From contig JAHHHF010000064.1 of the NCBI GenBank assembly GCA_019359495.1, positions 186,001 to 250,000 on the forward strand: a DNA stretch of 64,000 bases. Reading direction: 5' to 3'. Each line of letters starts with the position of its first letter. Position 1 is the first letter of the stretch. This DNA comes from Goleter apudmare HA4340-LM2 (GTDB lineage Bacteria > Cyanobacteriota > Cyanobacteriia > Cyanobacteriales > Nostocaceae). Positions 15,889 to 24,318 of this stretch are shown here, in pieces. The position numbers were made by a program, and so were the translations under genes. The notes beneath the pieces were generated by a model. The model was not told the origin of the DNA. It worked only from the letters and a program-made list of their open reading frames with translations, and made no database searches.

Positions 15889-16935
15889 TTAATTTTGAAT
15901 TTCATATCGCTTTGCACTTCCTGTAGGGTATTTTGAATGCCTTACAGAAGTTGACCATCGAGAAGGTTCTAGCTGGTTTACATACTCCATATACTCAGTT
16001 AATGGCTGATCAATATTGAGGAGTACTTTGGGATGAAAGTGAATATTGTCGTAAATCTTGCCGTCTTCATCTCTGAGCATATAGTAAGCCAAGCGAGTAC
16101 AAAACAGCAAAAACTGACTGAGCAGATATCCCAAAATTCCCTGGCGTTTTTCAGTTACATAAATTGGTTGAATGCGCGTTCTGCCAGACGCAATTGGAGT
16201 ATAAGCATATATCATGTGCAATGGGGGAAAAAGCCGCACATTTTTCATGATAGTTAATAAGCCGATACAACCATGAGCATACCGCATAGAATACTCATAG
16301 GTAGAACCAAGAAATCTTTGACCTAACCGTTCTCTAAAAGTTGTTTGAGGAAAATTACCCCGCATTATAAAGTCAATTTGTGTCCCTAACTCGCTGCGAT
16401 GTAGCGATAACTCCATTTTGATATCTAAATGATGAATTGTTTTTAAATGTTGAGCATCAATACCATTCATCATACAGATATGGTGGTGACAACTTCTCTC
16501 AAATGCCTTATCAGCTTGAACAATAATTTTTTTGCCCTTTAATTCATCAAAATCAGCCACGCTTTCTGGTGCTTTAGCATCAGGATAAATCCAAATAAAT
16601 CCATACTTTTCTGTCGTTGCATACGCTTCTACTTTCGCTGGAACAGGAATCTCAGATTGACAGGGAATATTTTGGCAATTTCCTGTTTCATCAAATGCCC
16701 AATGATGAAAAGCACAACGAATCCAATTACCCTCAACATGCCCAATTCCTAAATCTGTCCCCAAATGCGGACAGTAAGCATCTAGAGCACGAACTTGTCC
16801 ATCTTTGCCTCGAAAAATAGCAATTCTTTGTCCACATATTTCTACAGATTTTGCTTTTTCTTGAAGTAATTCATTACTAGGGCAGAGAATATACCAACCT
16901 TTAGTAAGGATATCCGAATTATTAAATATTTGCAT
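15889..16935 (-). CDS. Rieske non-heme iron oxygenase (second)
   Basis: A 348-residue paralogue of the Rieske protein at 13949-14956. Cluster ligands are Cys55-x-His57 (AYCPHLGTDL) and Cys74-x2-His77 (IRCAFHHWAF). The catalytic iron ligands fit Asp160-x2-His163-x4-His168 in NGIDAQHLKTIHHL. The C-terminal third contains GILGYLLSQFLLFCTRLAYY, a hydrophobic segment also suggesting membrane or lipid contact. The two Rieske genes are separated by the GNAT-like gene and a 186-bp gap, so a secondary promoter ahead of the GNAT-like gene is possible. Confidence 0.88.
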   Translation of the reverse strand: MQIFNNSDILTKGWYILCPSNELLQEKAKSVEICGQRIAIFRGKDGQVRALDAYCPHLGTDLGIGHVEGNWIRCAFHHWAFDETGNCQNIPCQSEIPVPAKVEAYATTEKYGFIWIYPDAKAPESVADFDELKGKKIIVQADKAFERSCHHHICMMNGIDAQHLKTIHHLDIKMELSLHRSELGTQIDFIMRGNFPQTTFRERLGQRFLGSTYEYSMRYAHGCIGLLTIMKNVRLFPPLHMIYAYTPIASGRTRIQPIYVTEKRQGILGYLLSQFLLFCTRLAYYMLRDEDGKIYDNIHFHPKVLLNIDQPLTEYMEYVNQLEPSRWSTSVRHSKYPTGSAKRYEIQN

Positions 16936-16975
16936 AAGTAAGTCGGTGAGAATAAAAAACCATAACAGGTGAACT

Positions 16976-17380
16976 TTAGTTCACATGATAATTATTTAAT
17001 ATCTCTTGTCGTTGGCGAATATCATCTTGATATTTACCCATGATTACCCTGATTAGCATTCGAGCTAAACAGTAAGAAGCCCGCCAAGAAAATACAGCAT
17101 CTTGTAAATCAATATGGCTACGCTCAAAGAGAAAATGCCCGACTAATCCCAGCAACTGAGTTAATGGTAAGCCCAAGAGTAACCAAAAGTTTTGCAATTT
17201 CCAGGTAATAAAAAGCCAGCCATAAAAAAAGCATATCCCCATAATATGGAGAGTAAGATTCATGGGATGCTGGTGTTTAAGAATAAAAATATCCCAGTAG
17301 TCTGTAAAAGGATGATCCAGAATTTGATCATTAATCTGATTTCTCAAATTTGGTTGAGGATGAGAATTGATATCACTCAT
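16976..17380 (-). CDS. DUF962/Mpo1-like membrane protein, putative fatty-acid alpha-dioxygenase
   Basis: A 134-residue membrane protein with two to three hydrophobic segments (IMGICFFYGWLFITW; FWLLLGLPLTQLLGLVGHFL). The conserved His/Asn pattern of the DUF962/Mpo1 family is visible: His36-x4-Asn41-x3-His45 (HQHPMNLTLHIMG) and His82 with Glu86 (GHFLFERSHIDL). Yeast Mpo1 is an Fe(II) dioxygenase that removes one carbon from 2-hydroxy fatty acids. That would make the substrate of this operon a long-chain acyl compound, an inference. It ends 40 bp before the Rieske start. Confidence 0.6.
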   Translation of the reverse strand: MSDINSHPQPNLRNQINDQILDHPFTDYWDIFILKHQHPMNLTLHIMGICFFYGWLFITWKLQNFWLLLGLPLTQLLGLVGHFLFERSHIDLQDAVFSWRASYCLARMLIRVIMGKYQDDIRQRQEILNNYHVN

Positions 17381-17415
17381 AACAGGATGTCCGAAAATAT
17401 CTGAAACTACTGGTT

Positions 17416-18474
17416 TTAAATTCCTTTAAATCCCGTACCAATTTCCGCCTCTTGTGCTGCTGGAGTCGAATCCACCATAGTCAATGCGACTTTGCGAGCA
17501 GTCTGAAGCCGAATACCAACTTGGTTCAAGCAAATACCAACTAAAATCACGCTCCCACCCACATATTGAGCTAGATTAGGAGCCTCGCCTAAAATTAAGT
17601 AAGCTGCTAAAATACCGACAATGGGGGTAAAAGAGCCAACTAAAGAAGCCATAGAGACAGTGGAATTTCTCAGCCCTTTAGTCCAGAATGACTGACCTAT
17701 CACCACAATCAACACACCATAAAGTAACATCCACTGCCACAAAAACGGCGAGAGGACATCAGCAAAATGCTCGCCACCATAGAGTATTAAAGCTAAAAAG
17801 AAAAATATTACGGTTCCCAAAGCAGTACGAAAAATATTGTAAATTCCCAGAGGTATCTGAGAGAGGTATTTTTTACCGATGATTGTGGAAACAGCCACAG
17901 CCAAAGAGCCAACTGCTACCAGAACCTCGCCTAAGCCCAAGTGTAAGCTTCCCATATTCATCATTGCTGAACTTGGAGGCTGAAGCAAAACAGTCAGGGT
18001 TACACCCACAAAACCCGCAACTGCTCCCATAAGTTCCCAAAAACTTACCCGTTCTTTCAACAACCAAACAGATAAAGCCAAGGTGAGAGGCGGTTCCAAG
18101 CGTCCCACCAGAATCACGTTATTCACTTCTGTAAGTGCCAATGCCTGAAAAATCAAGCCAGGGGCCAGCGCTCCTGATAAAATAGCAACAACAGTGAGAC
18201 TCACCCAATCCCGCTTTGATATCTGCTGCAAAGCAGTTTTGTTCCACGCTCGCCCGTAGATGAGTATGAGAACCATCAAGGCGCACAAATTACCCACAAA
18301 CAAAACATTACACAAAGAAATGGGATTGCGATCGCCCACAAAGTTTTGCGCGCCAATTTCTGTCAGCTTGCGCGTGATTGCACTAGATGCGCCAAAAATG
18401 AGAATTGCTAGCCAGAGATATGTTTGTCCGGAAATTCTGGGGATTAGGCGATGTAGTTTTCTGGGTCTAGTCAC
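17416..18474 (-). CDS. EamA/DMT-family transporter
   Basis: A 352-residue inner-membrane protein with ten hydrophobic helices arranged as two EamA repeats (first: YLWLAILIFGASSAITRKL through FVGVTLTVLL; second: VLVAVGSLAVAVSTIIGKKY through GGSVILVGICLNQ). Family members export amino acids and small metabolites or act as permeases. It lies 35 bp upstream of the Mpo1-like gene in the same direction and is probably the first gene of the oxygenase operon, a candidate exporter of the product. Confidence 0.85.
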   Translation of the reverse strand: MTRPRKLHRLIPRISGQTYLWLAILIFGASSAITRKLTEIGAQNFVGDRNPISLCNVLFVGNLCALMVLILIYGRAWNKTALQQISKRDWVSLTVVAILSGALAPGLIFQALALTEVNNVILVGRLEPPLTLALSVWLLKERVSFWELMGAVAGFVGVTLTVLLQPPSSAMMNMGSLHLGLGEVLVAVGSLAVAVSTIIGKKYLSQIPLGIYNIFRTALGTVIFFFLALILYGGEHFADVLSPFLWQWMLLYGVLIVVIGQSFWTKGLRNSTVSMASLVGSFTPIVGILAAYLILGEAPNLAQYVGGSVILVGICLNQVGIRLQTARKVALTMVDSTPAAQEAEIGTGFKGI

Positions 18475-18714
18475 AATAATCTATCTGCAATGAAAGCATG
18501 GTTAATTATACTAAGTTATTTTCAAGCAGCACAAAATGAGGTGTGGCTGAGATCATACTTAAATTAAACGTGACTTTATACAAATCTGTTTTCTGAGAAA
18601 ATGCTGAGAAACCACTAAGTTTTCTCAAGGGCTAAATTCATCAAAATAATAGCTGAGTTTCAATTAGGCCTCAGTCACAACGCCCATACTATGGATGTTT
18701 GAGATAGACAACAA

Positions 18715-18721
18715 TGAGGAG
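18715..18721 (+). promoter_or_regulatory. Strong Shine-Dalgarno site
   Basis: TGAGGAG, 6 nt before the ATG at 18728, among the clearest ribosome sites in the window; it suggests high expression of the small secreted protein. Confidence 0.5.
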
Positions 18722-18727
18722 TAACAA

Positions 18728-19090
18728 ATGAAACTCGCACCCCTGTTTACAAGTGTTGCCTTGGTTGGTTTCTTGACAGTTTGGGACGCACCATTAAAGG
18801 TAATTAATCCCTTATTAGTGCAAGCATCAGCAGCTGAAGAATTGTCTGTAAGTCAAAAAATAGATTTGGTTACTAAGAATAAAGGTCAGATTGGTGGCGG
18901 CGATCAACTGCGTCGTTTCTTTTTTGGTGACCTGGAACCAATCGGTATCCAGCCAGGTGGAGCAGGTCAAGTAGTTAATCTTTATAACAAAGCTAATAAT
19001 GTTACCTTCTCTTACTGTTCTACTTATGATGTAGTTGTGGCAGTTAAAAAAGGCAAAGTGGCTAAGTTTCAACCTAATGAAGTGAAGTAA
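18728..19090 (+). CDS. Small secreted protein of unknown function
   Basis: 120 residues with a signal peptide (MKLAPLFTSVALVGFLTVW, cleavage near ASAAEE at about 36). The mature part of about 85 residues has a Gly-rich patch (NKGQIGGGDQL), DLEPIGIQPGGAGQVV and ends VVAVKKGKVAKFQPNEVK. A single Cys is present. I do not recognise a family. It has its own spacer on both sides, a good ribosome site and a downstream hairpin, so it is probably monocistronic. It is divergent from the EamA/oxygenase operon; a functional link is unproven. Confidence 0.7.
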   Translation: MKLAPLFTSVALVGFLTVWDAPLKVINPLLVQASAAEELSVSQKIDLVTKNKGQIGGGDQLRRFFFGDLEPIGIQPGGAGQVVNLYNKANNVTFSYCSTYDVVVAVKKGKVAKFQPNEVK

Positions 19091-19139
19091 GTTAGGGTTT
19101 TCTCATAAGTTAAATAATTGAGAGGCTACTTACAGAATT

Positions 19140-19190
19140 AGGAAAAGGGAAAAGAGAATTTCCTTTTCCTTAACTTAATTTTAATTTGTT
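19140..19190 (+). terminator. Likely intrinsic terminator of the small secreted protein gene
   Basis: Inverted repeat AGGAAAAGG (19140-19148) / CCTTTTCCT (19162-19170) with a 13-nt loop, followed by a T-rich tract (TTAATTTTAATTTGTTTTT). The stem is A/T rich and the loop long, so efficiency is uncertain. Confidence 0.45.
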
Positions 19191-19793
19191 TTTAACTATT
19201 TTAAGGTTTCCAACGCATAAAGTAATTGACTACCGAATTATATTAATTAGGTAATAATATTGCGATTTTTTTCATCCTTGCTCTCTCTCTAATTGGGTGG
19301 TATTATTAACGAGCAGATAGTATAAGTTATTACAAGCTAATGTATCATTTTGGCAGTCGAATTCATTTCAAGACTGGTATTTTCGTATTTTTTGGATTGA
19401 ACCAATGGTGGTCTTGACCTACCTGTGGGGAATTTAGGTACTGTTTTATTACAGCCAGGAACTTAGCAAATCAAATAATAGGAGGGCAAACTACAGTTTA
19501 CTCGTGATCGCATGGTAATTTCTGGGAAATATACTTAAAGGGAAGATATTCAGAAGAATTTTTGAGGACAACTGAAGCTAAATCGGAGCATTTGCATAAG
19601 GTTTGAACTATGCACCTTCAGTTTTCAATAGATGCAGTAGTAATTGGATAATCTGAGTTTTTGCTGAGAAAGTAGTGAAAACTATGTCACAAATTCCCTT
19701 CAATTTCTCAGCCAAGCTTTATTATTACATCACTTAAGTGTTTCTAGGTGCAGCAATACTAAGAGCAGTTCACAAAAGTAACTCTTAACACCT
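19191..19793. other. 600-bp non-coding spacer
   Basis: No credible gene, RNA or repeat is seen. The last part holds the promoter region of the NDH-2 operon. The words GCTGAGAAA and AAACCACTAAG/GAAAACTATG loosely recur in the spacer upstream of 18728, but no clear operator can be claimed. Confidence 0.4.
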
Positions 19794-21209
19794 ATGCAGC
19801 AAGCATCTCATCCCACACTTATCCTAGGTGGTGGCTTTGCTGGACTGTTTACAGCTTTGCACTTAAGCCAGCAAAATTACTCCCATCCGATTATTTTAAT
19901 TGAGCAGCGCGATCGCTTTAGTTTTAAGCCGTTGTTGTACGAACTACTAAGCGGCGAACTACACAGTGAACAGGTTTATCCCCGCTACAAAGAACTGCTA
20001 GCAGGTAGTAATGTGACTTTTGTACAGGATACTGTGCAGTCAATTGATCTCCATCAACGCCAAGTTGGTGTAGGCGTTGGTAACTTATTTAACTATAATA
20101 ACCTAGTATTAGCACTAGGGAGTAAAACCACTTACTTGAACACTCCCGGTGCGGCAGAATATGCGATGGCTTTTACTTCTGGGGAACAGGCGATCGCACT
20201 GCGAAAACACTTGCGCCATAGACTACATCAAGCCATCCAAACTCAAGACTCGGCGCGGCGGCGGCTACTGTTAACTGTTGCCATCATTGGTGCTGGCCCG
20301 GCTGGTATTGAATTAGCATGTACATTGGCAGATTTATTACCCATCTGGTATGACGAGTTAGGCGGTGACGCTAATGAAATCCGGGTGATGCTAGTCAACC
20401 GCAGCAAGGAAATCCTCAAAGGAGATGTGAATAGCCATTTACGTTGTACAGCACAACGGGCGCTCAAAGGTCGAGTGATTCCTGTAGATTTCTTATTTGA
20501 TGTGACTGTTACCCAGATTCAAGCCAATGGTGTAGAGTACCGTCAACATGACCAAACACAATTTTTACCAGCTGGCACAATTGCTTGGACAGCCGGCACA
20601 GCCGCCAATCCCTTGCTGATGGAATTACCAGTCCCCAACCACCAGGGGCGGCTACTGGTAACACCCACATTACAACTCCCCAATTTTCCCGAAGTCTTTG
20701 CGGCGGGAGACTGCGCCACAGATAGCGACAATCCCCAACCACCCACAGCTCAAGTAGCTTATCAACAAGGAATTGCGATCGCGCAAAATCTCCAACGCCT
20801 CCAGGAAAGCAAACCAGGTATACCAGTGCAAGTGCAAATGCGTGGGACTTTAATGAAGCTGGGACTGAACGAAAGTGTTGCTAACCTATTCAATAAAGTC
20901 CAAATCAAAGGACAACCAGGTCATTACATCCGCGAAGCCACATATCTGCAACTTTTACCCAACGCTGCCCATAACCGTAAAGTTACCACCGAGTGGCTCA
21001 CCGATGAAATATTTCAACGCGATCGCCCTTTTACCCACATGCAACTAGGCCAAACTCCTTGGCTATCTGGAATCGCCACCGTTGCCGCCGGATTTATTCT
21101 AGCAACTCCCTTAGCTTGGCGTGCTGCTCAACCGACGCAATTTCAGCAAAACCTCAGTTGGACAGGCATCCCTACCCTACTCAATCACCTGACACCCCCT
21201 ACTCGATAA
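19794..21209 (+). CDS. Type II NAD(P)H dehydrogenase (NDH-2-like)
   Basis: A 471-residue two-dinucleotide-fold flavoprotein. The FAD site is LILGGGFAGLF (about 11-21), the NAD(P)H site is IIGAGPAGIELACTLAD (about 163), and the third FAD contact is VFAAGDCATDSDN (about 303). NDH-2 enzymes pass electrons from NAD(P)H to quinone without pumping protons. The C-terminal end has a hydrophobic stretch (WLSGIATVAAGFILATPLAW) suited to membrane attachment. It is first in an operon with a DoxX-like membrane protein and a GMC oxidoreductase. Confidence 0.88.
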   Translation: MQQASHPTLILGGGFAGLFTALHLSQQNYSHPIILIEQRDRFSFKPLLYELLSGELHSEQVYPRYKELLAGSNVTFVQDTVQSIDLHQRQVGVGVGNLFNYNNLVLALGSKTTYLNTPGAAEYAMAFTSGEQAIALRKHLRHRLHQAIQTQDSARRRLLLTVAIIGAGPAGIELACTLADLLPIWYDELGGDANEIRVMLVNRSKEILKGDVNSHLRCTAQRALKGRVIPVDFLFDVTVTQIQANGVEYRQHDQTQFLPAGTIAWTAGTAANPLLMELPVPNHQGRLLVTPTLQLPNFPEVFAAGDCATDSDNPQPPTAQVAYQQGIAIAQNLQRLQESKPGIPVQVQMRGTLMKLGLNESVANLFNKVQIKGQPGHYIREATYLQLLPNAAHNRKVTTEWLTDEIFQRDRPFTHMQLGQTPWLSGIATVAAGFILATPLAWRAAQPTQFQQNLSWTGIPTLLNHLTPPTR

Positions 21210-21281
21210 GCTTTTCTCTCATCCTCTTCTTTGCGCCTCTGCGTGAAAAAAATAAACCACAATCTCACCTCCACAAATTCT

Positions 21282-21797
21282 ATGAAATACCTACTCAACC
21301 TCCGCACAGCCGTTATTGTCAATCGCGTCACAATGGGTCTTTTCTTCTTCGTCTCTGGTATTGCTAATTATCTCAACTTCAGCGTTCCTAATGGTTTTTA
21401 TCAAACTGTTCTCAATCAAAAACTGCAAATTATCGGCCCTGGAATTCCACCAGGATGGGAAGGTGTGGGGCCACTACCTGGGTTAATCGCTATTCCTTAT
21501 GCTTGGTTGCTACCCTTAGCAGAAATATTACTTGGTGCATTATTTGCCCTCAACTATTGGGTACGGTGGACAGGGCTACTACTGATTCTGATGACATTTA
21601 GCATCATTCTGGCATTTGGTATTGTGCCTGCTGGTAGCTTGTTTCCCAATGGAGCCGAGAGCTTTAACAAGAATATCTTGTTTATGACTTTGATTTGGAT
21701 CTGCATCGCTTACGACGCTTACGAACAGAAAATGAGCCGTCGTCGTGCTCAAGTATCAGCTGATTATGGTCTCACTGGTTCTGGTGATGATATGTAA
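21282..21797 (+). CDS. DoxX-family membrane protein
   Basis: 171 residues with four hydrophobic helices (VNRVTMGLFFFVSGIANYL; GLIAIPYAWLLPLAEILLG; WTGLLLILMTFSIILAFG; ILFMTLIWICIAYDAY). This is the DoxX/SURF4-like pattern seen in quinone-linked oxidoreductase partners. The start at 21282 (MKYLLNLRTAV) is chosen because the upstream extension from 21231 comes from a dispersed CGCCTCTGCGTG repeat. The gap to the NDH-2 gene is 72 bp and to the GMC gene 98 bp. Confidence 0.8.
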   Translation: MKYLLNLRTAVIVNRVTMGLFFFVSGIANYLNFSVPNGFYQTVLNQKLQIIGPGIPPGWEGVGPLPGLIAIPYAWLLPLAEILLGALFALNYWVRWTGLLLILMTFSIILAFGIVPAGSLFPNGAESFNKNILFMTLIWICIAYDAYEQKMSRRRAQVSADYGLTGSGDDM

Positions 21798-21828
21798 TAT
21801 CTGGTGCAGAGAATCATTTTTACTATTT

Positions 21829-21878
21829 TTAACGCAGAGGTACGCCAAGGTTAGCGCAGAGGTACGCGGAGTTTTTTT
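21829..21878. repeat. CGCAGAGG-type dispersed repeat, two units
   Basis: AACGCAGAGGTACGCCAAGG followed by TTAGCGCAGAGGTACGCGGAG and a T-run, between the DoxX and GMC genes. Confidence 0.65.
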
Positions 21879-21895
21879 TACTGGGAGAAGATTCA

Positions 21896-23452
21896 ATGAC
21901 TGGTACACACTACGATGTAATTATTATTGGAACTGGCGCGGGTGGTGGGACGCTGGCTTATAAACTTGCGCCTACAGGGAAGAAAATTCTGATTTTGGAA
22001 CGTGGTGGTTTTTTGCCGCGTGAGAAAGCCAACTGGGACACGGTAGAAGTGGTGCAGAAAGACCGCTATCACACTGATGAAGTTTGGTATGACCAAAAAG
22101 GACAGGCGATTCATCCGGGTACAGGCTATTTTGTGGGTGGTAACACAAAGGTTTATGGTGGGGCGCTGTTTCGCTGGCGGGAACAAGACTTTGATCAGGT
22201 CATTCACAAGGGTGGAGTTTCTCCGGAGTGGCCTTTGAAGTACCGCGATTTTGCACCTTACTATACTGAGGCAGAAAAGCTGTATGAGGTACATGGTAAG
22301 CGGGGTTTAGACCCGACTGAACCATCTGCAACTGAAGAGTATCCTTATCCTGCTATTCGCCACGAAGCGCGTATTCAAGAGATTCATGACTCTTTGAAGG
22401 ATGAAGGTTATCACCCGTTTTATCTACCACTAGCAATTAAACTCAATGAGGTGAATCGGCGTCTGAGTACTTGCATTCGTTGCAATACTTGCGATGGCTT
22501 TCCTTGTTTGGTGGATGCAAAAGCTGATGCAGATATCAACTGTGTGCGTCCGACAGAGCAATATGACAATATCACTCTCATCACTGAAGCTCAGGTAAAA
22601 CGCTTACATACCAGTACTTCTGGGCGAGAAGTGACGGCGGTTGAAGCCGAAATTAATGGGGAAATGCATTTTTTCTCTGGCGATATTGTGGTTGTGGCTT
22701 GCGGGGCGATTAATTCCGCAGCTTTGTTGTTGCGTTCTGCTAATGAGCAACACCCCAATGGATTGGCAAATAGTTCCGATCAGGTGGGACGTAATTTGAT
22801 GAAGCATCAAAATGGCGCGATTATTGGCGTTAGCTTAAAATCCAATCTTACTTCGTTCCAAAAAACCTTAGCCATCAATGATTTTTACTGGGGTGATGAG
22901 GATTTTGATTACCCAATGGGACATGTGCAATTATTAGGAAAAGTGAACGCAGATATGATTGCCCAGGAGTCGCCATCTGTTCTGGGATTATCATTTCAAG
23001 AGCGACATACATTTGAGGCGATCGCTACTCATTCGGTTGACTGGTGGTTGACTGCGGAAGATTTACCAGACCCCAACAATCGCGTCACCCTCCGGGATAG
23101 TTCTATCCAGTTACATTACACGGAAAATAACACCGCAGCCTACAATCGCCTGGTGAATCGCTGGACGCAAGTCCTCAAAAAAATTGGTTGTGGGGAAAAG
23201 ATTATTCCCGCCTCCTTTTATTTCCGCAAGAAAATACCTCTGCAAGGTGTAGCTCATCAATGCGGTACTTGTCGCTTTGGGGAAGACCCAAAAACTTCAG
23301 TATTGGATCTTAATTGCCGTACCCATGACGTTGATAATTTGTACGTGGTGGATGGTAGTTTCTTCCGTTCCAGTGCGGCTGTGAACCCTACATTGACCAT
23401 TATTGCTAATGCACTGCGTGTAGGCGATCGCGTAATTGAACGCCTGGCTTAA
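21896..23452 (+). CDS. GMC-family FAD oxidoreductase
   Basis: A 518-residue flavoprotein. The FAD motif is VIIIGTGAGGGTLAYKLA (about 8-25). The GMC signature is in GYFVGGNTKVYGGALFRWR, and the C-terminal domain ends RSSAAVNPTLTIIANALRVG with the usual Asn-Pro-Thr. A Cys cluster, CIRCNTCDGFPC, near 195 and HQCGTCRFG near 458 are typical of the bacterial gluconate/choline-dehydrogenase-like branch. Substrates are alcohols or sugars. With NDH-2 and DoxX it suggests electron delivery from an alcohol to the quinone pool. Confidence 0.88.
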   Translation: MTGTHYDVIIIGTGAGGGTLAYKLAPTGKKILILERGGFLPREKANWDTVEVVQKDRYHTDEVWYDQKGQAIHPGTGYFVGGNTKVYGGALFRWREQDFDQVIHKGGVSPEWPLKYRDFAPYYTEAEKLYEVHGKRGLDPTEPSATEEYPYPAIRHEARIQEIHDSLKDEGYHPFYLPLAIKLNEVNRRLSTCIRCNTCDGFPCLVDAKADADINCVRPTEQYDNITLITEAQVKRLHTSTSGREVTAVEAEINGEMHFFSGDIVVVACGAINSAALLLRSANEQHPNGLANSSDQVGRNLMKHQNGAIIGVSLKSNLTSFQKTLAINDFYWGDEDFDYPMGHVQLLGKVNADMIAQESPSVLGLSFQERHTFEAIATHSVDWWLTAEDLPDPNNRVTLRDSSIQLHYTENNTAAYNRLVNRWTQVLKKIGCGEKIIPASFYFRKKIPLQGVAHQCGTCRFGEDPKTSVLDLNCRTHDVDNLYVVDGSFFRSSAAVNPTLTIIANALRVGDRVIERLA

Positions 23453-23473
23453 CAGAAAACAGCAGATGTTTTT

Positions 23474-23501
23474 GTCAGGGTGAACAGTTGTTCGCCTTGA
23501 C
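23474..23501 (+). terminator. Hairpin after the GMC gene
   Basis: GTCAGGGTGAACA pairs with TGTTCGCCTTGAC (one mismatch or wobble each side of centre), 22 bp after the GMC stop. There is no strong T-run, so it may be a processing or stability hairpin rather than an intrinsic terminator. Confidence 0.4.
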
Positions 23502-23633
23502 TGCTTTAGTATTGTCAATCCAAAGGTCTACTTTTTCCTCAAAATGGTTTCAGTAACTTTACTGGAACAGTATTTCTCTAAAAAGTATTAAAAATGTAGA
23601 GAATAGTGCAAGTTAACTATCAGGAAAATGATC

Positions 23634-24299
23634 ATGAATTTAACAGAGTCTCTCAACCAAATTCGTAGTTCTTTCCAGAATCAAGCAATTAATGATCCTT
23701 CATTATCATTAATTATCCAAGCAATTAATGAGCTAAAATCTACAAATATTGTTGATCAAAGTATAAAAGTGGGAGATATCATCCCTGATTTCACTCTCCC
23801 TAATGCATTCGGTCAACCAGTAGAACTACAAAAACTACTAGCTAGCGGCCCTGTAGTTATTTCCTTTTTTCGAGGTTCTTGGTGTCCTTTCTGCAATTTG
23901 GAACTAGCTGCGCTCCAACAAGCATTACCTGCAATTAAAACATTAGGAGCTTCACTAATTGCTATTTCACCCCAAGCTTCTCATTATACTAGATCAACTG
24001 TTGAAAAACATGAACTAAGATATGAAGTATTGAGCGATCGCCACAATCATATTGCTCATCAATTCGGGATTGTGTTTCAAATCCCAGAGTATTTAAGACC
24101 TGAATTACAGAAGATAGGTTATGCTTTACCTAGAGCCAATGGAGCGCAGCCTTTTGAACTACCCATTCCAGCCACATTCATAGTCTCTCAAGAGGGGAAA
24201 GTCATTTATGCTTTTGTTGACCCAGATTATACTCAACGGTTAGACCCTATTGAAATTGTGACCATTCTGCGAAATATTCCTCTAGTGAGTCAAAGCTAG
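23634..24299 (+). CDS. Peroxiredoxin-like AhpC/TSA protein
   Basis: 221 residues of thioredoxin fold. GDIIPDFTLPNAFGQPVEL opens the peroxiredoxin domain, and the active-site loop is FFRGSWCPFCNLEL, a CxxC variant typical of the AhpC/TSA-like proteins that take electrons from thioredoxin. An N-terminal helical extension of about 55 residues precedes it. The start at 23634 is chosen over 23628 because AGGA at 23622-23625 is then 8 nt upstream. It is convergent with MsrA, another redox-repair gene. Peroxide reduction is inferred. Confidence 0.85.
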   Translation: MNLTESLNQIRSSFQNQAINDPSLSLIIQAINELKSTNIVDQSIKVGDIIPDFTLPNAFGQPVELQKLLASGPVVISFFRGSWCPFCNLELAALQQALPAIKTLGASLIAISPQASHYTRSTVEKHELRYEVLSDRHNHIAHQFGIVFQIPEYLRPELQKIGYALPRANGAQPFELPIPATFIVSQEGKVIYAFVDPDYTQRLDPIEIVTILRNIPLVSQS

Positions 24300-24318
24300 A
24301 GCTAATCATTGATAGTTT

